Both the position numbers and the translations under genes were made by a program. Positions 13,663 to 21,549 of a stretch of DNA of 21,825 nt are shown here, piece by piece. The DNA lies in assembly GCA_023416895.1 (NCBI GenBank), contig JAEZGQ010000197.1, positions 1 to 21,825 on the forward strand, written 5' to 3'. The notes below the pieces were generated by a model. It saw nothing but the letters and a program-made list of their open reading frames with translations. It did not search any database and was not told the origin of the DNA. The stretch comes from Bacillota bacterium. Lineage in GTDB: Bacteria; Bacillota; Clostridia; Christensenellales; CAG-138. The stretch's first letter is position 1, and the number at the start of each line of letters is the position of its first letter.

Positions 13663-14303
13663 AAAAAATCACTTCTCCTTGTCAGCACATGCCAAATATC
13701 GTTTCCGGTAAAGCCGCACGCACGGTAAAGCGCCTCAGGGTTAGAGGGGTTATTCTTTTGCCCGCTTACCGTTACAAACCGTGCACGGGGAGATAGCTCC
13801 GCCAATAGCGCGTTGACAATGGCTTTTCCAATCCCTTTGCCGCGAAAGCCGGGCATAACCTGAATCCATTCCAAAACGCCCTCCCGCGCTTGCTCGTCAT
13901 AATCGGCAAGGCCTGCGCCGCAAAGCGCGCCGCTTTTATCGCGCACGGTGAGCCAAAGCTCCGGTGCGTACGTGGGAGAACACATAAGGTTTGTGACGCG
14001 TTGCGGCGTGAAAGCACTTCCTTCATAGCAGGCGCTCAAAAGCGTTGCAAGGGCTTTCGCGTCACGCGGCATCGCTGCCTTTTTGAGAAAAAACCCCTGC
14101 GGTAGTGCCGACGGTTCTATTTTTTCAAGGCGATGGAGCATCTTAAAATAAGGTGTGTCGATGTAGGAGCGATAAAGCATAGCAGAAAAATCCCGCGCAT
14201 GTACGATGCGCATGTGCTCAGGTACTTGCGTGGAGTTTTCCTTCCAAAAAGGGAGGGAGGCTTCGCCGCAGGGATCGCGGAGGTAGGCTTCCAACGTTAT
14301 CAT
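13659..14303 (-). CDS. GNAT-family N-acetyltransferase, coupled to the P-loop kinase
   Basis: 214 residues, starting MITLEAYLRDPCGEASLPFW at 14303. This opening is typical of a clostridial GNAT subgroup. The frame extends to 14411, but the extra part crosses the -10 and -35 boxes of the promoter at 14340-14368 and has no domain, so 14303 is preferred; the ribosome binding site there is weak. The acetyl-CoA loop is seen as 'VMPGFRGKGIGKAIVNALL' (R-G-K-G-I-G), with EWIQVMP as the preceding strand and 'NPSNPEALYRACGF' as the final motif. The N-terminal third is a subgroup-specific extension. It is first in a two-gene unit with the kinase. Substrate unknown. Confidence 0.85.
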   Translation of the reverse strand: MITLEAYLRDPCGEASLPFWKENSTQVPEHMRIVHARDFSAMLYRSYIDTPYFKMLHRLEKIEPSALPQGFFLKKAAMPRDAKALATLLSACYEGSAFTPQRVTNLMCSPTYAPELWLTVRDKSGALCGAGLADYDEQAREGVLEWIQVMPGFRGKGIGKAIVNALLAELSPRARFVTVSGQKNNPSNPEALYRACGFTGNDIWHVLTRRSDFL

Positions 14304-14339
14304 AACAAAACACCCGGTCAAAAAATAGGGTTGTAAAAT

Positions 14340-14368
14340 AATGTAACAGCAGATGTACAATTTGGCAA
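14340..14368 (-). promoter_or_regulatory. Promoter of the GNAT-kinase operon
   Basis: Minus strand: TTGCCA (14363-14368), 17-bp spacer, TACATT (14340-14345). The start falls about 30 bases before the GNAT ATG at 14303. Confidence 0.65.
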
Positions 14369-14444
14369 CACCCACCGCGTAGCTGATGTGCGCGCAGCAC
14401 GGCGCATACAATAGTAGCAGCTTTTAAAAAAAGGAGGCGGTTTT

Positions 14445-15002
14445 ATGCGCCTCGTCGCAACGGTGCGGGCGAAGCAGCTTTTTTCTTCCGCACTTATTTT
14501 TACGGTTCTGGCGGCGTTTTTTCTTCTAGGGTTTGTACTTTTACGCCATGATGAAAATGCAAAAGCCGTGTTTTCAACATGGAATGGCAATGTTTACCAA
14601 ACGAGAAGTGAGCTTTTGATGGAGGCCATGCGTTACGTTGGCGTGTGCTCGCCCGAAGCTGCCGCGTCCCTTTGGGCAGAAGGGCTTAAGCAGCGAAGCG
14701 CAGCGCTCCAATATGCCGCCATGAGCGATATGCTCAAGCAGGAATATCAAAAACGGCTTGAAACCACAACGCCCAACTGGGTGACGGGCATGTCAAGCCC
14801 ATGGGTAAACAGCTATACAATCGAAAGTATAAAAGAGGGAAGCGCGAACAGCCGCGTTGCGGAGCTTACATTTAGCCTTGTAAGCTCGGGTTCTCCGGCA
14901 CAAACCTATAATGCGTCGCTGCTTCTCACTGAAGAAAATGGATTTTGGCGCGTCAACGGCATTACGATGGACGAACAGCTTTACCCCTACACGGGCTTTT
15001 AA
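14445..15002 (+). CDS. Membrane-anchored extracytoplasmic protein, unknown function
   Basis: 185 residues; the ATG at 14445 has a strong AGGAGG seven bases upstream. Residues about 11-34 are one membrane segment (LFSSALIFTVLAAFFLLGFVLL) after a short basic tail, so the rest should face outside. The outer part has 'TPNWVTGMSSPWVNSYTIES', then a beta-rich stretch ending 'GFWRVNGITMDEQLYPYTGF'. This layout recalls NTF2-like or DUF4829-like secreted domains of Bacillota, but the match is weak. It is probably co-transcribed with the zinc-ribbon gene that follows 67 bases later. The function is not known. Confidence 0.75.
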   Translation: MRLVATVRAKQLFSSALIFTVLAAFFLLGFVLLRHDENAKAVFSTWNGNVYQTRSELLMEAMRYVGVCSPEAAASLWAEGLKQRSAALQYAAMSDMLKQEYQKRLETTTPNWVTGMSSPWVNSYTIESIKEGSANSRVAELTFSLVSSGSPAQTYNASLLLTEENGFWRVNGITMDEQLYPYTGF

Positions 15003-15069
15003 GGTGTTTCTTGACCCCAGCGGCGAAAATAGTTACGATGGAACAAAAGAAAAAGCAAAGGGGAAAGCT

Positions 15070-15824
15070 ATGGAAAGCGCCCTTCCTTCCGTTTGCCTTA
15101 CTGCGGAGAAACCGACATCGGCATCGGCTACCAGCTTGGCGCAGGAGCACTCTATGCGGATGCGTTTGCCTACCACGCCTCGGGGGAATGCTGTGGCGTG
15201 GAGCACCTTTTGTGCAAAAGCTGCGGTGCCATTCTACGCTCACTTGCCCAAAGGCCCGCGCTTTTTCATTCTTATAACAAAGCGCGCGAGCAGGAGCTTA
15301 GTGACTACCTAAACGCTCACGGCATCCTTCTTTGCAACGAAAGCAAGGACATGCCCTCGCTCGATTCGCTTGGATATACGATGGAGCACATCGTGGGGCT
15401 CATTGAGCGGCACGAGGTATTTTACTACATGGCTTATAAAAAGCGCTCCACGTTTTTGAGCAGCCGTGCCTACCGCCTTTTGAAGCGCGCGCGTGCTGCC
15501 TATGTTCCCGCGGGCGACGAAAAAACGGTATACGACGAGCTCAAGCGGCGCGAACTTTTGCAAAAGGACGAGCTTCGCGAGGCGACCGGGCTTGAAATTA
15601 CCCCGTTTGAAAAGGCGTTTTATACGCTTCTTGAAAACATGCTCGTTACCGCCTATTCCGGCAGGCGCATACGGCACAATTGGTATTCTTATGTTTACTG
15701 CACCGCAGAGCTTTGGGAAAAACAGTCAGAAGGGCTTCATACAAACGCCGATCCCAAGGAGGAGCTATTGAGGCTTTTTCTTGGCACGGTGGACGAAAAA
15801 AGCATACGAGCGTTGTGGAAATAG
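15070..15824 (+). CDS. Zinc-ribbon protein with apparent one-base frameshift
   Basis: As it stands, the long frame can only start at a TTG (15093) with no ribosome binding site. A proper start lies upstream in another frame: ATG at 15070 with AAGGGG before it, coding MESALPSVC. Adding one C in the run at 15096-15097 joins the two frames and gives VCPYCGETDIG. That restores the first half of a zinc ribbon whose second half is CKSC, about 35 residues later. The full protein would be about 251 residues. The rest is soluble and helical, with 'YYMAYKKRSTFLSSRAYRLL' and a winged-helix-like end ('YDELKRRELLQKDELREATG'). It is loosely like AlkZ-related winged-helix proteins; this is a weak guess. The shift may be a real mutation or a sequencing error. 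Confidence 0.7.
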
Positions 15825-15835
15825 CGCAGTTCTTC

Positions 15836-15844
15836 TGCTATAAT
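15836..15844 (+). promoter_or_regulatory. Extended -10 promoter of argS
   Basis: TGCTATAAT has both the TG extension and a perfect -10 hexamer. It begins 12 bases after the previous stop codon. A TTGTGG lies 20 bases upstream, too far to be an optimal -35. A 16-bp palindrome, GCCGAAAGCTTTCGGC (15878-15893), lies in the short leader and may form a hairpin. Confidence 0.65.
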
Positions 15845-15920
15845 AACGCATACGGTTAAAACAACGTTTTAAAGCGCGCCGAAAGCTTTCGGCAGCGCAA
15901 GAAGAATATGGGAGAGCATC

Positions 15921-17615
15921 ATGGACGACAAACATCTTTTGGCAGCCGCTTTGGGCGAAAAACTCGGCATGGAGGCGGATTCCCTTGCGGAATGGTTTGA
16001 AACCCCGCCCAACGACGAGCTTGGTGACTATGCGTTTCCCTGCTTCCGTCTTTCAAAAACCATGCGCAAAGCGCCAAACCTTATCGCTGCGGAGCTTGTA
16101 AGCTCGCTTTCTCTGCCTGCGGGCTTTTCGCGCGCGGAGGCTGTCGGCGGCTACGTCAACTTTTTTGTCAACAAGGCAGATTACGCGAAGGCCGTCCTAG
16201 GCCGCGTTCTTGAAATGGGCGAGCGCTACGGCTCCTCCGACGAGGGCGCGGGAAGGAACGTGTGCATCGATTATTCCTCCATCAACATCGCGAAACCGTT
16301 CCACATCGGCCATCTTTCCACCACCGCCATCGGCAACGCCCTGTACCGCATCTATAATTTTTTGGGGTACAAAAGCATCGGCATCAACCACTTGGGCGAC
16401 TGGGGCACGCAGTTTGGCAAGATGATTGTCGCTTACAAAAAATGGGGCGACAAGGAAACCGTGGAGCGCGAAGGCGTGCGCGGCCTTGTAGAGCTTTATG
16501 TGCGCTTCCACAAAGAAGCGGAAGCGGATGAAAGCCTGAACGACGAAGGTCGTGCGTGGTTCCGCAAAATCGAGCTTGGCGACGCGGAAGCGCTTTCACT
16601 TTTCAATTGGTTCAAAGATCTTACCATGCGCGACGTGATGCGGGTCTACGAGCTTCTTGATGTGCAATTCGACAGCTACGCGGGCGAAAGCTTCTATGAA
16701 GACAAAATGCAGCCCGTTGTGGAAGAGCTTCGTGAGAAGGGGCTTTTGAAAGTGGATCAGGGCGCGAGCATCGTGGACTTGAATGAATACGATATGCCGC
16801 CGTGCATCATTTTGCGTTCCGACGGCGCAACCCTTTACGCCACGCGCGACCTTGCGACCGCCATTTACCGCAAAAACACCTACGACTTTGCAAAGTCCCT
16901 GTATGTGGTGGCTTACCAGCAGAACCTGCATTTCCGGCAGTTCTTCAAGGTTCTTGAACTCATGGGTAAGGAATGGGTGAAGGATATGGAGCATGTGAGC
17001 TTTGGCATGGTGAGCTTTGAAGGTGCGTCGCTTTCCACGCGCCACGGCAACGTGGTGTATCTGGAGGATGTGCTCAACGCCTCCATCGAGCGCACGCTCG
17101 CCATCATCAAAGAAAAAAGCCCCGAAATGGAAAACAAGGAGGCGGTCGCGCGCGATGTGGGTGTGGGCGCTGTGATTTGGTCGGTGCTTTACAACAGCAA
17201 AATCAAGGACATCAACTTTACATGGGATAGGGCGCTTAACTTCGACGGCGAAACCGGCCCCTACACCCAATATACCTACGCACGCTGCTGCTCGGTACTT
17301 AGAAAAGCGGGGAATTATGAAAAGACCGTGCTTGACTGCGCCGCGCTGACAGATGCTTCCTCCATGGCGCTTCTTCGTGCGCTCGCCGCGTTTCCGGACG
17401 CCGTAAAGGCTGCTGCCAACAAAAACGAGCCGTTCCTCGTTTCCCGTGCGGTGATGGACGTTTGCTCGGCATTCAACAAGTTCTACTACGACAACCGCAT
17501 TTTAGGTGAGGCGGAAAGCGTGAAAAACGCGCGCCTCGCGCTGTGCGAGGCGGCTGGAACTGTGATCAAAACGGGATTGTACCTCGTGGGGATCAAGGCG
17601 CCGGAGAGGATGTAA
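15921..17615 (+). CDS. argS: Arginyl-tRNA synthetase
   Basis: 564 residues, the normal length for the class Ia enzyme that charges tRNA-Arg with arginine using ATP. Seen: an N-terminal Add1 domain (about 1-85), then CIDYSSINIAKPFHIGHLST with the HIGH motif at 128-131, the catalytic Rossmann fold with NHLGDWGTQFGKM, and a late LSTRHGNVVYLED (371-383). This takes the place of KMSKS, which is degenerate in most ArgRS; many bacterial forms read STRKGN, so His375 stands where Lys is common. The C-terminal helical DALR anticodon-binding domain begins around 440 with DGETGPYTQYTYARCCSVLRKA. The ATG at 15921 has GGGAG about six bases upstream. A terminator-like hairpin and a repeat region follow. Confidence 0.97.
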   Translation: MDDKHLLAAALGEKLGMEADSLAEWFETPPNDELGDYAFPCFRLSKTMRKAPNLIAAELVSSLSLPAGFSRAEAVGGYVNFFVNKADYAKAVLGRVLEMGERYGSSDEGAGRNVCIDYSSINIAKPFHIGHLSTTAIGNALYRIYNFLGYKSIGINHLGDWGTQFGKMIVAYKKWGDKETVEREGVRGLVELYVRFHKEAEADESLNDEGRAWFRKIELGDAEALSLFNWFKDLTMRDVMRVYELLDVQFDSYAGESFYEDKMQPVVEELREKGLLKVDQGASIVDLNEYDMPPCIILRSDGATLYATRDLATAIYRKNTYDFAKSLYVVAYQQNLHFRQFFKVLELMGKEWVKDMEHVSFGMVSFEGASLSTRHGNVVYLEDVLNASIERTLAIIKEKSPEMENKEAVARDVGVGAVIWSVLYNSKIKDINFTWDRALNFDGETGPYTQYTYARCCSVLRKAGNYEKTVLDCAALTDASSMALLRALAAFPDAVKAAANKNEPFLVSRAVMDVCSAFNKFYYDNRILGEAESVKNARLALCEAAGTVIKTGLYLVGIKAPERM

Positions 17616-17629
17616 AGCGCGTTGCGCTT

Positions 17630-17658
17630 TCGAAAAAATGTCAAAGCCATTTTTTCGA
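17630..17658 (+). terminator. Putative argS terminator
   Basis: TCGAAAAAATG pairs with CATTTTTTCGA, 11 bp, around a 7-base loop. The T run is inside the 3' arm rather than after it. A smaller hairpin, AAAGCGC-gtt-GCGCTTT, directly precedes it. Confidence 0.45.
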
Positions 17659-17706
17659 GGCCGCTGTGGCGGGCTTTCAGCCAAACTCGCTCACCGCTCG
17701 TTCGTC

Positions 17707-17815
17707 TGCAAAGAGTCCGGTTTGACGCGCATGTCGTCAAACCGGACTTATTGTTGGGTATGCTCCATGAAGGCTTTGCTGCGCGGCGCGGCGGAGCGCG
17801 CCTTTTCGAGGGATT
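17707..17815 (+). repeat. Intergenic repeat, copy 1
   Basis: Begins GCAAAGAG, then a hairpin with a 12-bp stem, TCCGGTTTGACG (17716-17727) with CGTCAAACCGGA (17735-17746), and a 7-base loop CGCATGT. It continues CTTATT...GGTATGC, a CATG-containing stretch, a GC-rich part with GCGCGCC, and ends GAGGGATT. The same order of blocks occurs in copy 2 at 18001. The intervening DNA has no gene. Strand is arbitrary; on the minus strand the block begins AATCCCTC. Confidence 0.8.
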
Positions 17816-17820
17816 GCTTT

Positions 17821-17841
17821 TTTGACGCACATGTCGTCAAA
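17821..17841 (+). repeat. Short related hairpin next to copy 1
   Basis: TTTGACG and CGTCAAA pair around a loop CACATGT, one base different from the loop of the two full copies. It is the core of the same hairpin without the CCGG part on its left arm. It follows copy 1 directly. Confidence 0.7.
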
Positions 17842-18000
17842 GCCGGAGCAAAGTCAAGAGGGCGAAGCTGAAGCGCCGCCAGTAGCGGATAAAGCGAGCC
17901 GGAGGCCCAGTGAGCAAGGGAGTATTGTGATAAAAAAGAGTAATACGACCATTGCGAAGTGCGAAAGGCCCCCTTGACAATCCCCATGATTTCTTTGCAA
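17842..18000. other. Spacer between the two repeat copies
   Basis: About 160 bases with no supported gene. Overlapping short frames cross it, but their products are low-complexity and include the repeat sequence itself. The stretch may belong to a larger composite repeat, which only a genome-wide comparison would show. Confidence 0.5.
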
Positions 18001-18150
18001 GCAAAAGAGCCCGGTTTGATGCGCATGTCATCAAACCGGACTTATTTTTTAGGTATGCCTCATGTAGGTTTTGTGGCACGGCGAAGGCCCACAGGCCAAG
18101 TGTCCGAGGCGTCTCCCGCCGAGGACCGCGGCGCGCCTTTTTGAGGGATT
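18001..18150 (+). repeat. Intergenic repeat, copy 2
   Basis: Same block order as copy 1. The hairpin is CCGGTTTGATG (18011-18021) with CATCAAACCGG (18029-18039) and the same CGCATGT loop. Against copy 1, one C-G pair has become T-A, a two-sided change that keeps the stem. About 40 extra bases lie between the CATG stretch and the GCGCGCC block, mostly GC-rich. Ends with GAGGGATT like copy 1. Confidence 0.8.
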
Positions 18151-18203
18151 TGCGCCGCCAAGAGGCGCTGAAATTTTGCAGCAAAAGATTTTAAAAGTAA
18201 ATA

Positions 18204-18635
18204 TCAGCCGATCTTTTCGAGCAGGCTCTTTTTCTTTTCGTCGTATTCCTCCTGCGTTATGGCGCCGTTTTCTTTGAGCTTTGCAAGCCGCTCAAGCTGC
18301 TCCATGTATGCCGCGGACTGTGACGGGCTGCTCGTACGGCCAGCGCCGGAGGGCGTATAATAGCCGTTTGGCGCGGGCGATGTTGCGGCATACGTGCCTG
18401 TTTCACTCTTTTGTGCGTCGGGCGTGATGTAGCCACCGTCTTTGTCCTGAAACGAGCCCGTCGCCACAAGAATGATGTCGATAAGCCAGCCGATGCCAAG
18501 GCATCCGCCTGTCAAAAGCCATACAATGCCTGTGCCGATTTTGTTCACATAAAAGCGGTGTACGCCAAGAAACCCGAGGAGGATGGAGAACAAAAGCGTT
18601 GTCGTGTAATCGCGGTGGGAAACTCTCTTTTCCAT
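18204..18635 (-). CDS. TM2- and SHOCT-domain membrane protein
   Basis: 143 residues. Residues about 12-65 are a TM2 domain: two membrane helices joined by a short turn (LLFSILLGFLGVHRFYVNK, then IGTGIVWLLTGGCLGIGWLIDI). A flexible Ser/Thr/Pro-rich linker (about 75-107) follows. The end is a SHOCT motif, LERLAKLKENGAITQEEYDEKKKSLLEKI, a short C-terminal helix pair found on many membrane and regulatory proteins and thought to mediate assembly. The start ATG at 18635 has GGAG six bases upstream. It begins 45 bases after the M1 peptidase stop and is probably in its operon. Its exact role is unknown. Confidence 0.9.
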   Translation of the reverse strand: MEKRVSHRDYTTTLLFSILLGFLGVHRFYVNKIGTGIVWLLTGGCLGIGWLIDIILVATGSFQDKDGGYITPDAQKSETGTYAATSPAPNGYYTPSGAGRTSSPSQSAAYMEQLERLAKLKENGAITQEEYDEKKKSLLEKIG

Positions 18636-18680
18636 AGGTGGCTCCTTTCAAAAATGAAGATTCTTGTTGTTTTTAAAAGG

Positions 18681-20216
18681 TTACGGGGCAAACTTCGCCT
18701 CGAACCATGCGCCCATATCATTGCCCGCTACCTCGGAAAACGCAGCGATCAGGTCGGTTCCCTCTGCGTTTTTATAGCGGTGCTCGCCTACATAGTTTTG
18801 TAGTGCAGTAAAAAACATATCCTCGCCCAACTCGTTGAAAAGGTCCCTCATTACATGCGCGCCGTATGCGTAAACTACGAAAAAGTAATCGTTGCCTTCA
18901 AAGCTTTTGAGCGGTGCGTCGAGGCGAAGTGTTCTTTCGTAAGCTGCGAAGCTATCAAATGAGCTTTGCCACAGCTCGTTATAAACGGTGTCGCCAAAGT
19001 ATGCACGACTGAAGGCGAATCCCAAAAATTCCACAAGCGATTCATCCACCCACGGTTCGTTGAGCTGGTCGCTGCCAACAATGCCGTAAAACCATTGATG
19101 CGCCACCTCGTGCGCCACGACCATGGTGGCGTATTCTTCGGTTGAACCGCTCAGAAGCGAGGTGTTGATCATGATAAGGCCCGGATACTCCATCCCGCCG
19201 CTGCCGTCAAAATCCACCACGCAAAGCCTGTTATAGGGGTAGTCGCAGATTTTATCCGAAAAATATAAGAGTGCATCCGAACCGCTCTTGGCGGCAAAGT
19301 CCGCCGCTTTCTGTGTGAGTGCAACACCAACCACCTCTATGCCGTTTGCATTTTGTGTGGAAACGTACGCATTTTTGTGCAGCGAAAACGCAAAGTCCCG
19401 CACCTCGTATGCGGAGGCGAGCATTGTGGTAACGCCGCTTTGCGTGCGTTGCTCCTCCACGCTTCCCGTGCAGGATACGGTGTAGTTCTGCGGTGCGGCA
19501 ATCACAACGCGGTAATTTGCGGCTTCGCTGTAAAAGCTATCGCCCGTACTGATGTATTCGTCCATGCGCCACGCGCCGTTTTCATATACCGCCACAACTG
19601 GAATGGCATTGCCGAACATCAAACGGTTTTTGCCCGTGCCAAAGCGGTCGTTCGTTTTCGGCACCTGTACCGCGTAACTTATGTAAACTTCTGTGCTCTC
19701 GCCGGTTTTAAGTTCGCGCGTAAGCGGAAGCGTAAGGTGCGTACCGTTTTCATCAAGCGTATAGTCGGCATCAAGCCCTGCAACCGTAACCGTTTCAAGC
19801 ATGAGGCACTTTGGGTTTACCGCGTTTGGAAACAGGTTTAATACCACCTCAAAAAGGCTGTCGGGATAGGGGTTTACGTAGGTGAGCCGGAGCTTGCCGA
19901 AAAGAAGGTTTTGTTCGGCATCCACCGTGAGCGAAGCCTCATAAAGGCTCAAGCCGGTTTCAAGCGGTGCTTGCGTGTTTTGAGGCTCTTGAGATGCTAC
20001 GGGGCTGTTTTCTCCGCTTTGCGGCGATGAATAGGGCGAAGTGTCAACCGCCGCGCTTTGCGTTGGTGTAAGTGACGCGCTTGGCGCAGAGGGGGAGGGG
20101 GCTCCTTCAAACGGGCGCAGGAAAAAGAAAATCGCCGCAACTGCGGCCAACAATACCGCCGCCGCAACCAAAACCGCGCGAAGCTGCCTCTTTTTTCTTC
20201 CGTGCAGGGTGCCCAT
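18681..20216 (-). CDS. M1-family zinc metallopeptidase, membrane-anchored
   Basis: 511 residues. An N-terminal membrane anchor (about 13-33) follows a basic start; a Ser/Pro/Gln-rich linker (about 38-85) then leads to the outside. The M1 aminopeptidase core is complete: beta domain (about 90-280), GGMEYPG (340-346, the GAMEN position), the zinc motif HEVAH (369-373) with the third ligand Glu392 exactly 18 residues later (NEPWVDES), and a Tyr (449 or 451, VVYAYGAHV) for transition-state binding. The large C-terminal helical domain of long aminopeptidases is absent. It should trim N-terminal residues from peptides at the cell surface. The ATG at 20216 has AAAGGA eight bases upstream. Specificity unknown. 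Confidence 0.92.
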   Translation of the reverse strand: MGTLHGRKKRQLRAVLVAAAVLLAAVAAIFFFLRPFEGAPSPSAPSASLTPTQSAAVDTSPYSSPQSGENSPVASQEPQNTQAPLETGLSLYEASLTVDAEQNLLFGKLRLTYVNPYPDSLFEVVLNLFPNAVNPKCLMLETVTVAGLDADYTLDENGTHLTLPLTRELKTGESTEVYISYAVQVPKTNDRFGTGKNRLMFGNAIPVVAVYENGAWRMDEYISTGDSFYSEAANYRVVIAAPQNYTVSCTGSVEEQRTQSGVTTMLASAYEVRDFAFSLHKNAYVSTQNANGIEVVGVALTQKAADFAAKSGSDALLYFSDKICDYPYNRLCVVDFDGSGGMEYPGLIMINTSLLSGSTEEYATMVVAHEVAHQWFYGIVGSDQLNEPWVDESLVEFLGFAFSRAYFGDTVYNELWQSSFDSFAAYERTLRLDAPLKSFEGNDYFFVVYAYGAHVMRDLFNELGEDMFFTALQNYVGEHRYKNAEGTDLIAAFSEVAGNDMGAWFEAKFAP

Positions 20217-20245
20217 GTGCCCGTTCCTTTCATCAAATTATAGAC

Positions 20246-20254
20246 AGTATACCA
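20246..20254 (-). promoter_or_regulatory. Extended -10 promoter of the M1 peptidase gene
   Basis: Minus strand TGGTATACT, an extended -10 about 30 bases before the start codon. No good -35. A second possible -10, TATAAT (20237-20242), lies closer to the gene. Confidence 0.5.
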
Positions 20255-20312
20255 CAAATCCCCACCACATGTATTTTTCTTGCGGCGGTACTGCCCATGC
20301 GCTAAGACTTCA

Positions 20313-20321
20313 TGCTATAAT
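20313..20321 (+). promoter_or_regulatory. Extended -10 promoter of the DnaD-domain gene
   Basis: TGCTATAAT, identical to the argS element, 26 bases before the start codon, with no clear -35. Confidence 0.65.
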
Positions 20322-20346
20322 TGAAAGGAAAGATGCGGAGGAGATT

Positions 20347-21546
20347 ATGCAGTTTCTGTTCAACCGCGAATCGGCGCTTTTTTTAAGCACGCCTGTTGAA
20401 AACCTGTTTCTTCTTGAATATATGCCGCAGGCACCCGAGGGTTACGTGAAGGCGTACCTTTATGGGCTTGCGCTTTGCTACCACCGCGCTCTTAGTGGCG
20501 AGGAAATCGGCACGGCGCTTCAAATGAGCGAGCAGGAGCTTGCAAACGCCTTTTTGTATTGGCAGAAGCAGGGCTTTGTGAGCGTGGTTTCCGCGCAGCC
20601 ACTCATTGTTGAATACAAAAACATCAAGCACGCGCACACCGAGGGCGCAAGTGACAGCGCTGTTATCACGCGCCGTTATCAGGGCTTGATTGCGAATATG
20701 CAATCGGAGCTTGGCGCGCGCATGCTTACCGGCCCCGAGCTTTCCAAGGTTTATGACTGGCTGGAGGTGTTCGGCTTTACGGAGGATGCGGTACAATTGC
20801 TGGTGCGACATTGCGCCAAGCAAAAGGGTACGCGTGTGAGCATTAAGTATATGGATGCCGTGGCTCGTGCATGGGCGGACGACGGCGTACTGACCGCCGA
20901 GGCTGCGGAAGAGTACCTTGCCCAGTACGACGAGCTCAACGGCGGGGCGCAGCAGTTGTTAAAGCGTTGGCGCGTGGGCAGAAGGCCTACCGAGGACGAG
21001 CTTGCTCTTTACAAACAGTGGACTTCCGCTTGGGGGTTTGACGAGGCGGCGATTCTTGCCGCGTGTGCGGAAATGACAGGCGCCGTAAAGCCTTCCTTTA
21101 AATATCTCAACGGCATTTTGGAAAACTGGCGTACGGGCGGTACCTTTACCGCGCAGGATGCCGAGCAGCGCATGCGCGCACGTGCCGCTACGACGGAGCT
21201 TGCGCGCATGGTGTTTTCGCGCGCGGGCCTCAAACGCGCCCCTACGGGCGACCAGATCGACCAAATCGAGCGCTGGCATACGGTATTCCGTATGGATGCG
21301 GAGCTTATCCTTTTCGCGGCGGATTGTGCGGCGGATGCTTCTGCGCCTTTTTTTAAAATGCGAAAGCTCATTACCCAGTGGCACGAGGAGGGTGTTGCCA
21401 ACCTTGAAGCCGCAAGAGAGTCGGTAGAGCGCGCCGCGCGTGCGCCCGAGGCAAAACCCGTTCCCCGCGCGCTCGATTACCCGCAGCGCAAGTACAGCGC
21501 GGACGATCTTAAGCATATCGGCATCAATCTGCTGGACGAGGAGTAG
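20347..21546 (+). CDS. DnaD-domain replication initiation protein with three tandem modules
   Basis: 399 residues; the ATG at 20347 has GGAGG five bases upstream. A longer frame reaches 20041, but it overlaps the peptidase gene and precedes the promoter. Residues about 30-95 look like a DnaD-type winged helix (LSGEEIGTALQMSEQELANAF). Then come three copies of the DnaD/DnaB_2 module, about 87 residues apart: 111-184, 202-268 and 287-353. Each has the pattern 'P-T..el..i..W...fgf...li..a', followed by an aromatic-rich turn and a final 'W..dG' or 'NW..gG' (for example KYLNGILENWRTGG). Family members bind DNA and help load the replicative helicase. The next gene is a DnaC/DnaI-like loader, which fits a primosome role. 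Confidence 0.88.
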   Translation: MQFLFNRESALFLSTPVENLFLLEYMPQAPEGYVKAYLYGLALCYHRALSGEEIGTALQMSEQELANAFLYWQKQGFVSVVSAQPLIVEYKNIKHAHTEGASDSAVITRRYQGLIANMQSELGARMLTGPELSKVYDWLEVFGFTEDAVQLLVRHCAKQKGTRVSIKYMDAVARAWADDGVLTAEAAEEYLAQYDELNGGAQQLLKRWRVGRRPTEDELALYKQWTSAWGFDEAAILAACAEMTGAVKPSFKYLNGILENWRTGGTFTAQDAEQRMRARAATTELARMVFSRAGLKRAPTGDQIDQIERWHTVFRMDAELILFAADCAADASAPFFKMRKLITQWHEEGVANLEAARESVERAARAPEAKPVPRALDYPQRKYSADDLKHIGINLLDEE

Positions 21547-21549
21547 GCT

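Noticed and set aside
15878..15893. Palindrome before argS as a terminator
   Set aside because: No T run follows and it lies between the argS promoter and its start codon.
17707..18150. Possible CRISPR array
   Set aside because: Only two long and one short copy, with unequal spacing of hundreds of bases and no cas genes; it is an interspersed repeat.
17486..18184. Several open frames across the intergenic repeat
   Set aside because: They translate the repeat itself, are low-complexity, overlap one another and lack ribosome binding sites.
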